Assembly (NCBI GenBank): GCA_965644295.1
Contig: CBFFRP010000074.1
Location: 1 to 64,000, forward strand
Reading direction: 5' to 3'
Source of the DNA: Paraphysomonas bandaiensis
Taxonomy: Eukaryota; Chrysophyceae
DNA: 64,000 nucleotides
The position numbers were made by a program, and so were the translations under genes. The notes beneath the pieces were generated by a model that worked only from the letters and a program-made list of their open reading frames with translations, was not told the origin of the DNA and did not search any database. Positions 19,266-29,660 of the stretch are shown here, one piece after another. How positions within the stretch are numbered: the first letter of the stretch is position 1; every line of letters starts with the position of its first letter.

Positions 19266-20486
19266 ATGTCAACTTTTGAAGCTCCTTGGATAGAGAAATA
19301 TCGTCCTCAATTCCTTCATGAGGTTGTGGGGAACACAGAGGCAGTATCGAGACTAGCTGCAATATCTCAGGTTGGAAACTTACCAAATATAATTCTAGCA
19401 GGTCCACCTGGTATAGGTAAAACTACAAGTATATTATGTCTTGCACGAGAAATGCTTGGACCCTCATACAAGAGTGCTGTACTTGAATTGAATGCATCTG
19501 ATGCAAGAGGAATTGATGTTGTGAGAAATAAAATTAAAATGTTTGCACAAAAGAAAGTATCCCTCCCTCCTAATAGGCATAAAATAATTATTTTAGGTTA
19601 GAGTGTCACATTTTGATATATATATATATATATATTAAAGTTAATTTGTAGATGAGGCTGATTCCATGACCGCATCTGCGCAACAGGCACTGAGGAGGTG
19701 GATATACTGCATGCTGTATAAAGCAATATAATCTTGTGAACAACAGAACCATGGAGATATATTCCTCATCCACTAGATTTGCAATAGCCTGTAATCAGAG
19801 CACCAAGATTATTGAGCCCATTCAGAGTAGATGTGCTGTACTCCGTTTCACGAAACTCCAAGACAGTGAGGTGGGGCTTGAACGTCAATGCATATTTCTG
19901 CGTTATAAGTGAACACCAACGTTTAATCTATGTCTACAGATTTTGTCACGTCTGCAGGAAGTGTGCGCTGCGGAGAATGTTTCCTATGATGAATCTGGTC
20001 TCGAGGCCCTTATATTTACCGCTGAGGGAGATATGCGGCATGCGTTGAATGGTTTGCAATCTACTGTTAGTGGATTTGGCCATGTCTCTTCAGCCAACGT
20101 TTTCAAGGTCTGTGACCAACCACACCCGCTGAAACTGAAAGCTGCCATAAATAGGTACGTCACTGTACTGTTGCTGAACTTTTTGCGCGTGATGTACATG
20201 AGTTTGATGAGCATGATTATATAGTGCGGCCGAGGGAAAAACAGCGGAGGCGGTTGATGTGGTAATGAGCCTCTGGAATGACGGATATGCCGCTACGGAC
20301 ATAATACAAACCTTATTTCGCGTTACACGCAGTGTTGATCTCCCAGAACCAATTAAACTTGAATTTTTGAAGGAGATTGGGTTCTCCCACATGCGCATAT
20401 CAGAGGGACTCAATACTCAGTTACAATTAATGGGCTGCGTTTCAAGATTGAGTGCTATCCGTGCGGATAACTCGAAAACAATGTAG
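19266..20486 (+). CDS. RFC2: Replication factor C small subunit (RFC2-type clamp loader ATPase)
   Basis: Five exons: 19266-19596, 19652-19697, 19747-19870, 19940-20154, 20225-20486. They encode 325 residues, a little shorter than animal RFC2. Visible motifs: WIEKYRP at the N-terminus, Walker A ([11 protein letters not shown]), [15 protein letters not shown], Walker B (KIIILDEAD, created by splicing exon 1 to exon 2), the SRC arginine-finger motif ([13 protein letters not shown]), then the AAA+ lid and the C-terminal collar helices ([16 protein letters not shown]-like). As part of the RFC pentamer it loads PCNA onto primed DNA in the nucleus. The match is closest to human RFC2 (budding yeast RFC4). 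Introns are 49-70 nt with GT-AG ends; the first contains a short (TA)n run. Confidence 0.95.
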
Positions 20487-20796
20487 TGGCCTGTATAATA
20501 ACCGTGGTAGTAGATGTTTATTTTGCGTCTGGTTAAGTATTCTGTCAGAATTATTTATGCATAACTCAAGCATTGCTTTTTTCATATTCGGCAACACATG
20601 GAATATCGCAGTCGATATATTGCTCCGAGTATAAAGTATTAACTAGTGCACTTGAATGTTGACCAAAGTGAAAACGACTTTCAATGCAATCCTGCAGAGG
20701 GATGATGAAGCTGACATTGGCTATGCGGAGAAAGTATTCAATCCACCCAGGAAAATAATAAAGGAATAGCTAGTTGATACAACTGTACAACTAAGA
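20487..20796. other. 3' flank between RFC2 and the hAT relic
   Basis: No gene is seen. AT-rich. Confidence 0.35.
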
Positions 20797-21588
20797 CAGG
20801 GATAGAGAAAAATATATTGCAATACTATTGTTAGATAGCGTTCCATCAATAGTATTGATGGAGTTTTTAAGCCGGCCCTACAATACTATTGCAATATATT
20901 GCCATATATTAGTATGACTAATCAGTAAGTAAACACATCCGTACATCCGTAGTTTTTAGTACTTGTCATATTATAAAGTCTAAGGTCACTTGATAATCAG
21001 ACCCACTACTCTTAACTGATTAAAAGTTTCCTCATACCCATCCCCTGAGCCATCATCGGTGACATCACCATCACCATATTCCATATTCATCCAAATTAAT
21101 TGAAGTATGCTTGCATCCGGCCACAACTGCCGGTTAGCTTTCAGAAACAACAGCATATTAAGTGTAGTAGGATGCATACGTTTGCACAACACTCATATAA
21201 TCAGATTTGCTGCGCTGAACAGGCGTTCACATGTCTTGAAAGTACATACAACATGACTCGTGCACCTGTACTTAGATATTTCAACTTTCCGTTTCTTAAA
21301 GTTTTGAGCTGATTGAAGAATTTTCTCCACATAATATATCCAACTTCAGCTTCATCATCATCTCTCTGTATTGTTGCAATAAATACTGTCTGAACGGAGA
21401 TTTATATACATGGACTTACATTTTTTACCCTACAGCTAAGAATCTTTCAGTATATGACTATCATAATATTGATTGCAATACATTGCAATATATTGTGAGC
21501 TACTTTAACACAAAAACAATATTGATGGAATATTTGACCAGTCCACCAATCAATATTATATTTTACAATATATTGTTCCCTATCCCTG
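20797..21588. mobile_element. Non-autonomous hAT-type transposon relic
   Basis: This is a 792-bp element. Its left end CAGGGATAGAGAA and right end (read inward) CAGGGATAGGGAA form imperfect terminal inverted repeats, continued by AATATATTG-rich subterminal sequence. The flanking 8-mers AACTAAGA and ATCTAAGT agree at 6 of 8 positions, as expected for an aged hAT 8-bp target duplication. The interior carries a decayed hAT transposase C-terminus on the minus strand. Confidence 0.75.
20986..21260 (-). pseudogene. hAT transposase C-terminal (hATC dimerisation) remnant
   Basis: The minus-strand reading gives CERLFSAANLI, an in-frame stop, then KRMHPTTLNMLLFLKAN. The order ER-x-FSAA ... KR-x-x-(L/H)P-x-x-x-N-x-L-x-FLK-x-N is the signature of the hATC dimerisation domain. 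The stop and the absence of the DDE core and BED finger show it is dead. Confidence 0.8.
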
Positions 21589-21977
21589 ATCTAAGTACAT
21601 AAGTACATGTGCATGAGAAGATACCGAGAGCTTCTTAACTGTAGATTGAAAAATATGAGATCTATAATGTAATATAAGGTGTGGTGTGAGACGGTATCTT
21701 AGACAGTCATATTGTGAAATCAATGGATTTAAGAACATATGAAAGACTGGGTTGAATAAAACAAAATGAGAAGGTGGAATAATGAATAATATTATCCATT
21801 ACATTGACTAGTAGGTTATTTCGGTAGGACTAGTTTTGTCAACCACATGGACTAGGTTGAATAATATTTCCCTTCTTGTATAATACTCCATACATCACGT
21901 AGCAGGTAGCAGAATTCAGCACGCAAGAGACATTAGTAACTGGTTTACAGTTTACACTAACTCTACTACATGGTAGA
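21589..21977. other. AT-rich stretch between the hAT relic and the solo LTR
   Basis: I see nothing supportable here. Confidence 0.3.
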
Positions 21978-22380
21978 TGTTGAGTTTCGCTGTTAAAGCC
22001 GTAATTCTACCGTCAGTTAGGTCTCATGGTTGAAAATTCAATGTACAGCTTTGAATTGAGAGAAAGTATTGAGATTTGCTGTTTGATCATTTAAAAGATG
22101 TAGTTCTAAGGTATTGGAATTATGACCGTTTGTCGAAGAATACAGAATACAGTAGTGGTTATCAGTACTATATGAGAATTAACGACATGATAGCTACTGT
22201 AGTAATGAAACTGAATATAATATAGTGATCATAGAAGATAGTGACGATGTAAGATGGTACGAGAAATGATTGGTTGTATAGAGTATAGATAACATGAAAT
22301 TGATGAATGAGAAGAGATATTGCTATAATATTTATAACAAGCTCAATGAGTGAATACACGTCCAGTTAACTTAGTAAATC
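21978..22380 (+). repeat. Solo LTR, copia family B, diverged
   Basis: It starts TGTTGAGTTTCGCTGTT (compare TGTTGAGTTTTGCTGTTT in the family B LTR at 4330-4649). Later it carries long matching stretches, for example AGATAGTGACGATGTAAGAT with the following GTACNAGAAATGNTTGGT at 22230-22280, in the same order. No internal domain adjoins. The right end is uncertain by tens of bases. Confidence 0.65.
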
Positions 22381-22943
22381 ATCCAATATCCAATTGTGTC
22401 ATAACTTGACACTAGAATGTTATCGGTAATTATAGTCTACTTTCTGTTATCAATATATCTATTTTTTCACTAGCATTACATGTACAGACTCATTATTTGT
22501 TTACTGTATAATATAATATTGTTGGACGGCAACGGAGCTTACAATACCACTGCAATATATTGTTTTAAACTTGCAATCATTGCAATAACTATACTCTTTA
22601 GATATTCATAAAAAACTTATTAATAGTAACTTTGCATAGCAAATTTGTTCATCCATGCAAGTAAAAAAAGTCTATTAAACACACACCGCGGAAAGCATTA
22701 CTGCCACCGCTAGCAAATACGGTACTGCTGCATTCTATATATAATAATAAGATAATACAATACATTGTGAATAAAAAAAACATAATGTGTTATAGATTCG
22801 TGAATCGTAAGCAGGCACTTAAATGCGCTGATATCGAATATGTTTTTCATAGACGTCGGAAAACGGGTACATATGTGCGTTTGTGCGGCACATGTAATAA
22901 TCAATGCGTTCGTGCGGAATAGTCTGGAGACCTCTATCTTCCT
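22381..22943. other. AT-rich 3' flank
   Basis: No gene is seen. A short AATATATTG-type motif near 22550 recalls the hAT subterminal sequence. Confidence 0.3.
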
Positions 22944-23618
22944 CTAGTGTATGTAAATCCATTGCTGCTGATCAGTGCGCTGAGCAGAGGAAGTGTGTTG
23001 CCACTGTTGGGTTCGCACCTGGGGGTGCGAACCCATTTTTGCATAGTGGCTGCGAATGAAGTCAGCCGGGTCTGTGGGCTGACGTGGACACAGAACGTAA
23101 CGGATAGAATTAGAGTTTCCCCTACTTTTATATAGATGAAAGTGTTCACGAGAGTCAACAACCTGAGTGGGACGCCTATAGGACACAGGTGTGGCATGGA
23201 TATGGCGATAGTGTTTATCACCGTCCGTGGATTGAGCTCTCTGATGTTTAACGTAAAGTTGATGGGGATCCTTGTATACTGAACTCAATGGAAGGATCGT
23301 ACGAGAGACAGGCATGTACGCAGCATGTTCAGGCATCTGCTGCACTCTAGGCGTTCGTGGTGCAGGTTGTAAGTGGTGACTATGATGCACGCGTGGAGGT
23401 GCAGGAGGAAGAGGAGCATCCATATCAACCGATCGATTTATCGTCGTTGAAGGTGGACTGGAATATATAAACCTTCCTTCGTACTTTGGGGGTGATGCAA
23501 TATGCTTAGGAGGCGAGTGGGACGAGGACGACACAGTAGGCATAGAGTGTGGCACAAACTCTCGTGCATTACAATTAAGATCACTCCCATTTTCAGCAAA
23601 ATAGTCTTGTGAACTCAT
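22944..23618 (-). CDS. PAM2-motif protein, probable poly(A)-binding-protein partner
   Basis: Single exon. The first true ATG is at 23616-23618, giving 224 residues. Near the N-terminus, residues 14-23 read LNCNAREFVP, an exact fit to the PAM2 consensus L-N-x-x-A-x-x-F-x-P that binds the MLLE domain of cytoplasmic poly(A)-binding protein (as in ataxin-2 and Paip proteins). The rest is low-complexity and predicted disordered: Pro-, His-, Ser- and Gln-rich, with several short Arg/Tyr segments and no other domain I recognise. It lacks the LSm domains of ataxin-2. A role in mRNA translation or decay, possibly in cytoplasmic granules, is inferred from the motif alone. It is the divergent partner of the MIOX gene. 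Confidence 0.7.
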   Translation of the reverse strand: MSSQDYFAENGSDLNCNAREFVPHSMPTVSSSSHSPPKHIASPPKYEGRFIYSSPPSTTINRSVDMDAPLPPAPPRVHHSHHLQPAPRTPRVQQMPEHAAYMPVSRTILPLSSVYKDPHQLYVKHQRAQSTDGDKHYRHIHATPVSYRRPTQVVDSREHFHLYKSRGNSNSIRYVLCPRQPTDPADFIRSHYAKMGSHPQVRTQQWQHTSSAQRTDQQQWIYIH

Positions 23619-24158
23619 TACCTTAAACAATTCCTAAAAACAGATACGTTTATTACACCTTACAGCACAGTGGCCTGTAGATCTCTTGAATGAACTTGTT
23701 CTCTATTTCAATAGAGATCTACGTAGATGTCTATATAAGAAGATACCATTCTCAAAAAAAATCAACTCAAAATTTCATCAAACTAATGGCTGATATCCGT
23801 TGGATTCTGCTGATGATGAGTGAGATGGGAGGAGTAAGGGATTATATGATCTGGTTTTTTGTCCATGTCTGGTTGGATTCTAGGGGTGTATTTATTGGCT
23901 ATCAAGTGATGTCCTTCATATGATTGGATAGTTCGAACATGAATATTCCTTCATAACAACTAGATGTTATGGACACTGACACAGGTGTACATATACGTAG
24001 ATTTCCATATGTTTTGTACAAGAATAACATCCAATTCAATTATTGTAACGTCATACATCTCGTAACTAAGTTAGAAGTCCAACTAGCAATAAATACACCG
24101 TTCGTTTATCACTCCTCATACTCTGTGATTGTGAATTTTGCCCCATCTTCTCAATATC
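23619..24158. promoter_or_regulatory. Head-to-head intergenic region of the PAM2 gene and MIOX
   Basis: 540 bp between divergent start codons. A partial match to the shared motif (TACAGCACAG) occurs near 23661. Short open frames here show no coding character. Confidence 0.4.
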
Positions 24159-25339
24159 ATGATCCTTACTGAAAATTCCCCGGCGTATGTCAGTGAAATG
24201 GAGTTTGAGAAGGGTGCAGTCAAGCCCGAGGAAGAGTTCAGGTATCCTTACCCTCTGTGTTATACAAATGGACGCTGATTAATTATACAGAAACTATACA
24301 GACTCATTTCGCCACTCCGTTGTTCATAACCATTATAGACTCATGAGAACATATCAAACTCTGAGTTTTTCGGAGAAAATGAGCGAAAAATATTCATTTG
24401 ACAAACCTCGAGCTAAAATGACTATAAAGGAGGCATTCCGGGCTCTGGAGGGTTATGTAGACTCTAGTGACCCCGATGTGGATCTCCCGAATATGGTTCA
24501 CATGTTTCAAACAGCTGAGGGTTAGTGATTTATTTCCATGTATTTAGTAATTCTGACGTGGATAATTTCCCATGCAGGAATCCGACGGGCGGGGCATCCG
24601 GACTGGATGCAAGTTGTTGGGCTAATTCATGACATGGGGAAGATAATGTATCTATGGGGAGATGAGTTGGAAGGACAAAATGGGACTGCAGATGGGTCAC
24701 AATGGGCTCTCGGGTACGTGTTGTACTAAGTATGTGTTGTTCACCGCTGACTTGAAATAGAGGAGACACGTGGGTGGTCGGCTGCCCTATCCCATCATCT
24801 GTAGTATTTCCGGAATTCAATGAACTTAATCCAGATATGAATGACAGTAGGTATAACTCTGGTTTGGGAATGTACCAACCACATTGTGGTCTGTGGAATC
24901 TCAAGTTTGCCTATGGCCACGATGAGTATTTGTACAACATGCTGGTAAAGTCACTGTATCATCGTCTTTGGATGTGTATACTTATTGCTATATTGACAGG
25001 TTGCAAATAAATGTACCATCCCTCAAAATGGTCTCGCAATGATTCGTTTTCATTCCCTCTATCCGTGGCACACTGGCGGCGCCTACAGAGAATTGATGAC
25101 AGAGGATGATCATCGAACTTTAGGCTGGTGCGCGTTTCTATATATAGCGACATATGTTTCGTAATTATGTTTATTGTACCGTTATCCTAACAATAACTTC
25201 TAGGGTGCTGGAGTTCAATAAGTTCGATTTATATACTAAAGACCAGAAAGGAATATCTGCAGATGAGCTGGAAACTATGTGGGAGTACTACACCCCATTA
25301 CTGGAGAAATACGGTCTCTCTGGAGAACTGATGTGGTAA
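24159..25339 (+). CDS. MIOX: myo-Inositol oxygenase
   Basis: Six exons: 24159-24241, 24291-24520, 24578-24713, 24761-24944, 25000-25127, 25204-25339. They give 298 residues (family about 285-310). The enzyme uses a di-iron centre to cleave myo-inositol to D-glucuronate in the cytosol. Visible in order: FRHS...H near the N-terminus; RAGHPDW; the iron-binding HD in LIHDMGK; WALGGDTWVVGC; YGHDEYLY; FHSLYPWH; and the terminal VLEFNKFDLYTK, which supplies the last His/Asp-type ligands and substrate contacts. All splice joins preserve the family reading across 47-76 nt GT-AG introns. The product feeds glucuronate or UDP-sugar supply for wall or matrix polysaccharides. Confidence 0.95.
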
Positions 25340-26117
25340 ATATATGAATGAAGTAAAGATGATTGCGCTGCAGGACGGATACCAATGCAGTGTACTCGTG
25401 TGTATACACACGAATGTCGCATGAAAAATTAGAACTGTGCAAGTATTTTCCTGTCCACTTGTTCCCATTATTAGTATACTGCTGCACCATGGACAATAAA
25501 TAATTGCACTTTTTAACATTTTCTAACCAATACAGAGTGCGCCATCTCTTACTAGGCAAGTTACAACACAACAGTGTAAGATATACTGAATCTATACTAC
25601 ACTGCTATAAGTACTCCTGAATAGTAGTGTTAGATTGCGAAATGCGAATTTTACTATGATCTACGTGAAACGGAATTTAATATATCATATACCAGGTAGT
25701 ATGTTTTAAGTTTTGCACCGAATTCTGAATACCACGTTAACTCACTCCACGCGGTGTTGTTATCGTAAAATAATTAATATAAAAACGTATAAATATTAGA
25801 TTTTTAGACCACGTGATAGGGTCGGTAGAGCGAGTGGTGTAAGAATGCTCTGCGATGTATCTATTACTGCGTTGTAGGAGCATGGCGTTTTGGACGAAGG
25901 TAAGAGATTTACAGTTGTAGTCACATGCATCAATATGCAGAGCGAACGACATGTGTATGACTCTACTAGAGAGTTAAGAAAAGTTCAGAGGTATTCCCTT
26001 CTATATGAAAATGCTATGAAAGGAACATATCCCAGTCGCCCAGTGTATTGAACAACAATAGCGCCTAATAATTATTTACTACGTACTATCTAAATATCTA
26101 TATCCAAGTCATCAACA
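25340..26117. other. Convergent (tail-to-tail) gap, MIOX and small membrane protein
   Basis: 778 bp, AT-rich, without a recognised gene or transposon. Confidence 0.4.
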
Positions 26118-26279
26118 TTATATACCAGCCTCATGGCGTATTCTTGTTTTATCCCCACCATACACCTCAATATCATCATCACCGCCATCGACATGATCCA
26201 TATATTGTTTAACCATCACATACGCCAGAGCTCCAAACACAACCACCCCCGCAGCTATCGCTCCGATTATAGCGGCCAT
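26118..26279 (-). CDS. Small single-pass membrane protein, 53 residues
   Basis: ATG at 26277-26279 and stop at 26118-26120. The protein begins MAAIIGAIAAGVVVFGALAY, a clear hydrophobic helix of about 20 residues, followed by a short basic/aromatic turn, an acidic stretch (DGGDDDIEVY) and a basic end. The frame has distinctly higher GC and non-repetitive codon use than the flanks, and it falls exactly where a minus-strand gene is expected from the alternating gene order. No family is recognised. It could be a small organelle or secretory-membrane subunit. Confidence 0.6.
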   Translation of the reverse strand: MAAIIGAIAAGVVVFGALAYVMVKQYMDHVDGGDDDIEVYGGDKTRIRHEAGI

Positions 26280-26757
26280 ATACTTTTAAGTTTCTTCCAG
26301 AGGTAAAGAAAAAATGTCACTCTTATCTGTTATAATAAGGGTGGATTAGAATGCTTTAAAACAAGTCGCTCATATAAGTAAAGAGTAAAGTACTTGTGAT
26401 CATGTACATGAGAACAGTGGACCGTATACAGCAGCACAGTATCAGATAGCTATCTGATGTACATATATGGTGAAGTACTTGTGATGATGTACAGTAGTAC
26501 ACAAGTACTGTTATATGCTCGTGCTATTGTGGTATGATATACGACGTAGTACTACGACAAAGATGAAACTCCACAGTACAAGAAGAGGATGTATACACAC
26601 GGTATACCCTTGAATACCGCTCGCACAAGAATACAGTAGTAAGTTAAGTGATATGCATATATATGTATGTATATATAGTCAATTAAAGTGTCCATATACT
26701 CATGTTTACTGCTATCTAGAACCATTCTAAGTTATTCTAGGTGATTCCTATTATAAA
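26280..26757. promoter_or_regulatory. Head-to-head intergenic region with shared motif
   Basis: 478 bp between the small membrane protein and the ZNF830-like gene. It contains GTATACAGCAGCA at 26425-26437 (motif TACAGCAG at 26427-26434) and several GTATAC/TGTACA palindromes. Confidence 0.5.
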
Positions 26758-27867
26758 ATGGATCGTATGCAGATGAGAATGAGAATGAAAAGCGCTTCAA
26801 GTGCATCCAGTGGCGCATCTTTCGAGAATCTTTCTGGGAAAGAAAAAGCCAAATACCTCAAAACATTAAAACAAAAGAAAGCTATGAGTATGAATAAAGA
26901 GGAGCCATGTGTACAGAAAGTTTCTGCGGAGGCCTTTACAATAGAGAAGAATAACAAGCCTGTTAAGAAGGTGTCTGGATCACTGCTGACATCTACCAGT
27001 GTCCCAACACCTGCACCTGTATCTGCACCTGCATCTACTAGTTCTTCTATTCCATTGCCTTCAAAGTCATCAGATAGTACTACAAGTAAAAAAGAGAGTA
27101 ATGTTAGTTTACTTTCTAACTATGATAATTCTGATGGATCGGATGGCGATGAGATGGTTGAAAAAGATGTCCAACAGACAGCAACTGTTGCGTCGTCGTC
27201 GTCCTTGCCTACGGGATTTTTCGACGACCCCGATGAGCAACAGACAGCTACTCAACCGATTGTTGTGCCTGTTGAGACTCAGCAAGCGTCTTCAAATTCA
27301 GCGCAAGTTACTCAGAGCCACCCTGACATCGAGAAGACATCGGCGGAAACAACAACTGGTGCTCTTCCTGAAGGTTTTTTTGACTCCACTGAGGACGATA
27401 TGAAAGCACGAGGAGTAGATGTAAAGGCCGTTGCAAAGAAAATTGAAGTAGAGGCTGATCAAACATTAACTTCGTTTTTCGATGAAGTGGACCATCTTCC
27501 GGTAGCTCCGGAAGAGGACGAGGAGGATGCAGGGGAAGATGAGGAGCTTGCATCACAGGCGGTACAATTGGCCTATGAAACCAAGCTCGCATTTCTTCTA
27601 CAAGAAGCCGAGCAGAAATCTAGGAAACGGGCTAGAAATGAAACCGAATTCAATGCTAGTGAAGCTACCAAGGAAGCTGAAGCAGTACTACAGGAATATA
27701 CTTCTTCCGCGCAAAAAGAGGAGGCCGGCCTCTCAGATATTAGTGCAGAAGTGGAAGCAGCTCTGAAAAAGAAAAAGCAGAAAAAGAAAATGAGTGTATC
27801 CAATGGTTATGTTCAGGATTATATTCCGATGGACTTTGCGGATTGTTGGACTTCAAAGCGATTGTAG
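26758..27867 (+). CDS. ZNF830/CCDC16-like nuclear protein lacking the zinc finger
   Basis: Single exon, 369 residues. The N-terminus is basic, then come long Ser/Thr/Pro low-complexity runs, then two LP-x-GFFD motifs (LPTGFFDDPDE and LPEGFFDSTEDDMKARG, about residues 150-215) and an acidic, Glu/Lys-rich coiled-coil C-terminus with a KKKKQKKK nuclear-localisation-like stretch. The LP-x-GFFD repeats followed by KARGVD and a coiled coil resemble the C-terminal part of ZNF830 (OMCG1), a nuclear protein linked to splicing and genome stability. No C2H2 finger is visible, so it is either a shortened homologue or a relative. Function is inferred only from these motifs. Confidence 0.55.
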   Translation: MDRMQMRMRMKSASSASSGASFENLSGKEKAKYLKTLKQKKAMSMNKEEPCVQKVSAEAFTIEKNNKPVKKVSGSLLTSTSVPTPAPVSAPASTSSSIPLPSKSSDSTTSKKESNVSLLSNYDNSDGSDGDEMVEKDVQQTATVASSSSLPTGFFDDPDEQQTATQPIVVPVETQQASSNSAQVTQSHPDIEKTSAETTTGALPEGFFDSTEDDMKARGVDVKAVAKKIEVEADQTLTSFFDEVDHLPVAPEEDEEDAGEDEELASQAVQLAYETKLAFLLQEAEQKSRKRARNETEFNASEATKEAEAVLQEYTSSAQKEEAGLSDISAEVEAALKKKKQKKKMSVSNGYVQDYIPMDFADCWTSKRL

Positions 27868-28066
27868 TGTGTGATATATCCGGAGTTGCCTCTTATCGTA
27901 TTCTAGGATTAGGTATTCATAGTAGTATGTATTAGTATCGTGAATTTGATAAACACAAATTGAAATATTTATAGCCGTAATAGTGAAGTCACGGGATGGT
28001 AATGGAGGAGCTATTGATATTTGCCGATTGGACATGTACAAGTTCTTTCAACTCACTATAGTAGTG

Positions 28067-28987
28067 AATGTCTGATTATTTAGCAATAGGCGTTGAGACC
28101 TTGCATCAATTAGTGGCTAGAAGAATGCTAGTCATACTAGTTAGACCACTACCCGTAACTAATCAATTCAAACTCTTTTATCCTACTATTTAACGCTACG
28201 AAAGCTGCTTGTGCGTCGCCGCAAGCACCAAGGTGCAACCACTTCCGTTCTTTTTGTGTGATATGAAATTCGCCTTTATTGTGTGTCCGTGGACTCACCG
28301 GCGCTATTGATCTGGGGGTCTCCCTTTGGGATGGGTCTCCATTGGTTTTGGAGGGGGCTCAGCGTTCTGAATTAGGGTCCTGAGTGCACCTAGTTCCAGA
28401 TGTGTGGGTTGAGAGTGGTGGGGATTGTTGGGAGGAGGAGTTGGGTTTGTAGTCTGTGTTACTGTGCTCCTGTGGTGCCGCGGGTGTAGATAGAGTTGTC
28501 GAAGTCGTCGGCGTTGTGGAGGTCTGGGCAGTCCAGTGCTCTGTCGGGTAGGACCTGTGAGGTGTGCACGTGTGTCTGGAGTCGGATACGCTGTGGGGGG
28601 TCTTCGTTGGACGCCTAGTAATCGAAGGACTCTCGGACGTTGTCTTGACTGACTGCGTTTCGGACGGGGTCTCGGGAGTAGCCTGGGCGGCCTTTTGGAC
28701 ATGGTGATATAGCGACAACCGCGATCCTGTAACATAAGCTTCGCTGCAGTGTAAAGCGGTTGCAGGAGATTAATAACCGCTGTTTCTAGGTTCCGTAGAC
28801 TGTGTGCCGTCAGGTGGTTGTGTATGGCATCTCCGAAGACCGTTTCCAGTTGGGCTGCTGTGATGGTTCCAGTCCAGTATCTCTCGACCTGTGGGATGGA
28901 GGGATTCCAGGCTCTGCTGGAGAGTCTCCGTAGTGCAGATGTGATCCAGTTGGGTAAGGTCTGAGTTCTCTGTATTTCGTGGAGCAC
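28067..28987 (-). mobile_element. R1 element, copy c, with attached coding relic
   Basis: The end AATGTCTGATTATTTAGCAATAGG at about 28067 leads into a well-preserved R1 core (28180-28250). It continues into a segment (28260-28340) also found at 36.98-37.12 kb in the R1d element, and then into an open frame. The other end of the element is not recognisable, so its full length is unknown. Confidence 0.55.
28304..28987 (-). pseudogene. R1-associated open frame, unrecognised, without a start codon
   Basis: 227 codons are open on the minus strand from a stop upstream, with no ATG. The first about 85 codons look like a helical protein domain (LPNWITSALRRLSSRAWNPS...). The remainder is Arg/Pro-rich in this frame, while the overlapping frame (28718-28359) reads as a Ser/Thr/Pro-rich linker; a frame change near 28720 would therefore give a more natural protein. 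Its C-terminal sequence is shared with the R1d element, so it is probably the tail of the protein encoded by the autonomous R1 transposon. No transposase signature is visible. Confidence 0.4.
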
Positions 28988-29660
28988 ATTTTTATGCTAC
29001 TCACTATAACTGTATTAAAGGATTTTAATAATTTATCAGTACTTCGTCATCACATAAACGATCATTATGTCAAGCGATAAATATTTACTAGATCTTGAAC
29101 AGGCACAGCTTTCAGTTGTGATTTGATGATCTTATTCATTGAATCTTATGTGGTCACTATGTCACTATACATCAATGTTTCGGTTAAACTCAATATCAAT
29201 TCAAACTGCAATGCACGTACTGTACTGTGTACTGTATTGTCTCTGCAAGCAGTACATTCCACTTTTGAATAATAACGACTAATTTAATATACATTGCAAA
29301 AAATCCACGTATATATGATATATACTGACTACTTATTTTATACGAATCATTTGATGCATGAGTTCGAGTGATAACACATCACCAGAAGTAATAAAGAAAT
29401 TAAGATTTGTAGCTAGTCTTAGTATTAAATCTAAGCTATAGTACAGTATATTGATAATTGCCCGTACCAGATGTTCTGAACATCTGTGCAATACATGCGT
29501 AGCATATCCGTACTGCGCATAGCGTTCAATATATAAAATATATAATGTATTAATTACTATAACTGTAATGTATTACCAGATCGCCAACCAATTCAACACA
29601 GAATTCGCCGATTTCAAGTTTCTCTGTGCTCAACCATGTAGTATACGGCATACCACTACT
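28988..29660. other. AT-rich 3' flank before the aminopeptidase
   Basis: No gene is seen. Confidence 0.35.

Noticed and set aside
23690-23923. 77-codon plus-strand frame in the PAM2/MIOX intergenic region
   Set aside because: Composition like surrounding non-coding DNA and no link in phase to the MIOX start.
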